From Gonapodya sp. JEL0774 (lineage: Eukaryota; Monoblepharomycota; Monoblepharidomycetes; Monoblepharidales; Gonapodyaceae), in NCBI GenBank assembly GCA_027604505.1, contig JADIIX010000004.1, positions 276,029-340,028 of the forward strand: a stretch of DNA of 64,000 nucleotides, written 5' to 3'. The first letter of the stretch is position 1, and every line of letters begins with the position of its first letter. Under the pieces are notes generated by a model, which was not told where the DNA came from, searched no databases, and saw only the letters and a list, made by a program, of their open reading frames with translations. This document shows positions 61,275 through 64,000 of this stretch, in pieces. The position numbers and the translations under genes were made by a program.

Positions 61275-63513
61275 CTAGGCGGAGCTCTCAGGCTTTGTCT
61301 CCGCCTCCTCCACCTGTGACATAGACGGATCCATAATCACAACAGGAAAAAGCATGAACATTGATATTCTTCGTCTCACCTTCGCGGTGGGTCCTTCAAC
61401 CTTAACCTCTTCTTCAGTTGGAACACTTGGTACGCCTTCCCCTTTGGCCTGCAAGGGTGTCCAAAGGTTCGAACCTTTCGAAGGTTGAATAGCAAGAAAT
61501 GCAATCAAATCACCTCGCCTTCAGCTGGAGCAGGGTCGGCCGCCTCTGGTACCGGCTCCACCGGAAGATCTGCCACCTACAATACAGTAAACATGATCAA
61601 TACTTGCCATGCGGTCCGATCCTGACTTCCGTACGACGATGACTCACGACTTCCGTAGACACGGCTGAAGCTGCGGCTGCAGCTTCAGGTTTCTTTTTGG
61701 GAATCTTGCTCTTTATCCAAGTGACCAAATCCTGAGATCCGAGGGAGCAGACAATCAAAATGAACACACAATCCCGAAAGAAATCGGGATTCGGGTAAAA
61801 AACACGCACCGAGGATTTCTCAGTGGGAGATGTGGGGGGGGATGCTGGGGCCGCGGCCACTTCAGTCGGAGTCCCCTCGGCAGCAAGTTCAGCCTTCTCG
61901 GTGACAACTGCAGGAGCCTTCTTAGACAAGGATATTCTACGCATCAACTTCTTGACCATCTACAGATTTCGAAGGATTAAATCGGAGTGCTTCTTGAAAT
62001 TGCCAATAGGGAGAACTCACATTGGTGGATTCGGGAGCAATTTTCTTCTCTGCTGCCTCGCCCTCCGCAATGGGAAGGACGGGTTCAGTGGCAGTCTCAG
62101 GCCTCGTCTCAATAACAGCCGGTTTATCTGGCGTAGCGGCATCTTCAACGGATTCGGCCTTGGGTTCTTCTTTTGCGACTTCCGCCTTTGTTTCTTCCTT
62201 GACTGGCTCCTTCCCCTTGATTGAGAACTTGCCGATGAAGTTGCCTACTTTGCTTACACCAGTAGTGACTCCAGTGGCAACAGTCTTGATATGATCAGTC
62301 AGGTTAATACAAAGTACATTGAGAAAAAGCACCACCAAAACAACTGTGCAGTAGTGTCTCACCTTCGCAGCGGCTTCAACGGGTGCGATAAAGTTCGAGG
62401 ACTTTTGATCCTTCACAGGCTCCGAGGGAGTGGCCTACAGAAAAAAATCAACCAGTTGTATCAGTGGACAAATTTCTTTCATCCTTCACCTCGGTAGGAG
62501 CCTCGGCGGGTGCATCCTTCGGGGTTACTCCCTCGGGACTTTCGGAGACAACAGGCTCAGGCTCGCTAACTTTCACTACTTCAGGTGACTCCTCCTTGGG
62601 CGAAGATGCTGAAACGGTCTCCTTCTTGAAGAAGCTCGAAAACGGCACAGAAATCGTCGGAATTGTGAACTTTGACTTTTCGGGTACAACCTCTTCCTTC
62701 TTGACCTCCGGCACCGGTTCAGCGACAGGGGCTGGAGCTTCGGCTTCCACAGTCTCGGGCGATGCCACAGCTTCCTCTTTCGGTGCAGTGGGCTCTTCGG
62801 TTTTAAGCCCTGTAGGAGTCTCTTTCTTGAAAAGATTCGAAAGAGATGGAATCGTTGGAAGGAATGACTAATACACACGAAAATGTTGGAATTTGAGGGA
62901 GACAATCGCTCTATTGAAGACCCCACCTTGGTCACTTTCTCCACCTTCTCAACTCCTTCTTCTTTCTTCAACTCAACACTCTCTGTTGGCGACGGTGAGA
63001 CAACTTGCTCTTCAGCCTTGGTCTCTTCTTTGAGCTCCACTTTGGCAACCTGGGTGTCCTTTCCCTTCTTCGAGAGCGAGAGTTTCCGGATGAGGAAACC
63101 TTTGAGCTTTGTCGATGGTGGTTATGAGTGAGACGGTGTGATGAGATACGCATCGGAATAACATACACCACCAGATTCTGCAGCGGGAGCGGCACCAGAA
63201 AGCTGTTTGGAATAATGGAGCGGAAAAATGAACGATTCAGTTCCTGCTTGATCACACACAGTAAGATCCCTGGTGTCCCTTCCGAGATCAGGTTCCTTTA
63301 GTATAATACTAAGCTCTCCAAAAACTTGCCTTCTCTTCCGGAACTACCTGCTCGTCTGTCTTTTCTACAGCCTTTGCTTCGGTAGACTCCACAATGGGAG
63401 TCTCTTCGACCTTCAACAGAACAGGTTCGCCTCGTTGGTGCCACCCAGTTGGCGCACGGTGGAACGACAGACCAACGACACACCTTCTCAGTGGGGACGG
63501 CTTCCGTTGTCAT
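61275..63513 (-). CDS. Acidic Glu/Pro/Ala/Val-rich protein with six short basic amphipathic modules
   Basis: No family recognised. From the ATG at 63513 (MTTEAVPTEK) the gene is built of many small exons. Long acidic, disordered linkers (VPEVKKEEVVPEKSK, EVAKEEPKAESVEDAATPDK) alternate with short basic, hydrophobic stretches: KLKGFLIRKLSLSKKGKD (about 63116-63055), SFLPTIPSLSNLFKKE (62867-62821), FTIPTISVPFSSFFKKE (62676-62616), KVGNFIGKFSIKGKE (62252-62207), MVKKLMRRISLSKKAP (61960-61913) and DLVTWIKSKIPKKKPE (61732-61685). Each has 6-10 residues with hydrophobic/aromatic spacing followed by Lys-Lys, suggesting membrane- or partner-binding helices, some with a phosphorylatable Ser (RRISLSKK). 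The protein ends VEEAETKPESSA. Exact junctions are approximate. A scaffold or membrane-surface protein is a guess from composition. Confidence 0.6.
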
Positions 63514-64000
63514 TTCGAGTGCTAAGTGAGTGAATCCGAGTGGCTGGAGGGAGTACTTTTGGATTGGCGGAAGGCGGAAAAACCGTAAATCAAAGAGACT
63601 TCTTGAAACCCGTCCGTTCGTCAAGGCAGCAGGCTAGTCCTGCTGCAGTTGCAACAGCTTCGCTCATAGTCTGACTGAGCTTGATCGGCGGACCCACTTA
63701 CCTCTGTTTCCACGAGATTGGGTTGGTCACGCGAAACGTGAAGGGTCTTGACTGAGCCACTCGCCACGTCAACCCTCAAAAATATCACGTGACAGAAATG
63801 AAATAATGTTGTTTGCACATAATGGTTGGAAACATTTCATCCAAAAGCCAAGGTCAAGATTTGATTATCTACATTAATAACAAGATAGACATGAACAGAA
63901 CGAAACAGATGGGAGCGTCACGTCTATACCATGATTGAACGGCCACCCCAAAACGCGAGTACTTTCATTTTCAAAATCACACTTTTCTTTTCAAAAGCAC
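63514..64000. other. Upstream flank at the window's right edge
   Basis: About 490 bases 5' of the module-repeat gene. AT-rich from 63780 on. No gene seen; it should hold that gene's promoter. Confidence 0.4.

Overview
This window is nuclear DNA from an intron-rich fungus. Most genes are split by short GT-AG introns of roughly 50-100 bases, and the predicted proteins include fungal hallmarks: a Zn(II)2Cys6 transcription factor, a SepH/Cdc7-type kinase carrying the HCD motif, an Ade6-type purine synthase, a Pho84-type phosphate transporter and a cytochrome b5-acyl-CoA dehydrogenase fusion. Two genes encode nexin-dynein regulatory complex subunits of motile flagella (DRC4/GAS8 and DRC10/IQCD). 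Together these point to a zoosporic (chytrid-like) fungus. That placement is inference from gene content. No rRNA, tRNA, CRISPR array or transposon was recognised.

Layout, left to right. 1-5.8 kb: the 5' part of DRC4 (with an assembly gap and a 60-bp tandem repeat in its introns) and a CaMK-type protein kinase, both on the minus strand and both in unusually GC-rich DNA. 6.3-18.1 kb: a metabolic stretch with a divergent SDR-like protein, an IlvD/Edd sugar-acid-type dehydratase, a coiled-coil orphan, an enoyl-CoA hydratase, a Zn2Cys6 regulator, and a cyclase-family hydrolase divergent from the regulator. 18.2-29.4 kb: derlin, a disordered orphan, the large purine enzyme FGAR amidotransferase, and two small orphans in a divergent pair. 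29.7-43.5 kb: housekeeping genes, namely mitochondrial-type lysyl-tRNA synthetase, DRC10, mitochondrial elongation factor G, the Sec1/Munc18 protein Sly1, a Tho1/SARNP-like mRNP protein and the spliceosomal Sm protein F.

44.0-64 kb: a calponin-homology domain fused to a septation-type kinase, a large disordered orphan with an RRM-like segment, a membrane-anchored SDR16C-like dehydrogenase, the phosphate:proton symporter with two CACGTG boxes upstream, a YqaJ-family nuclease with a long basic tail, the cytochrome b5-acyl-CoA dehydrogenase, and an acidic protein carrying six short basic amphipathic modules.

The observations most worth a second look are the YqaJ-family nuclease (a family best known from phages and large DNA viruses), the CH-kinase fusion, the six-module protein, the paired E-boxes in front of the phosphate transporter, and the catabolic-looking neighbourhood around the Zn2Cys6 regulator. 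Exon boundaries were worked out by eye from splice signals and family conservation, so individual junctions may be off.
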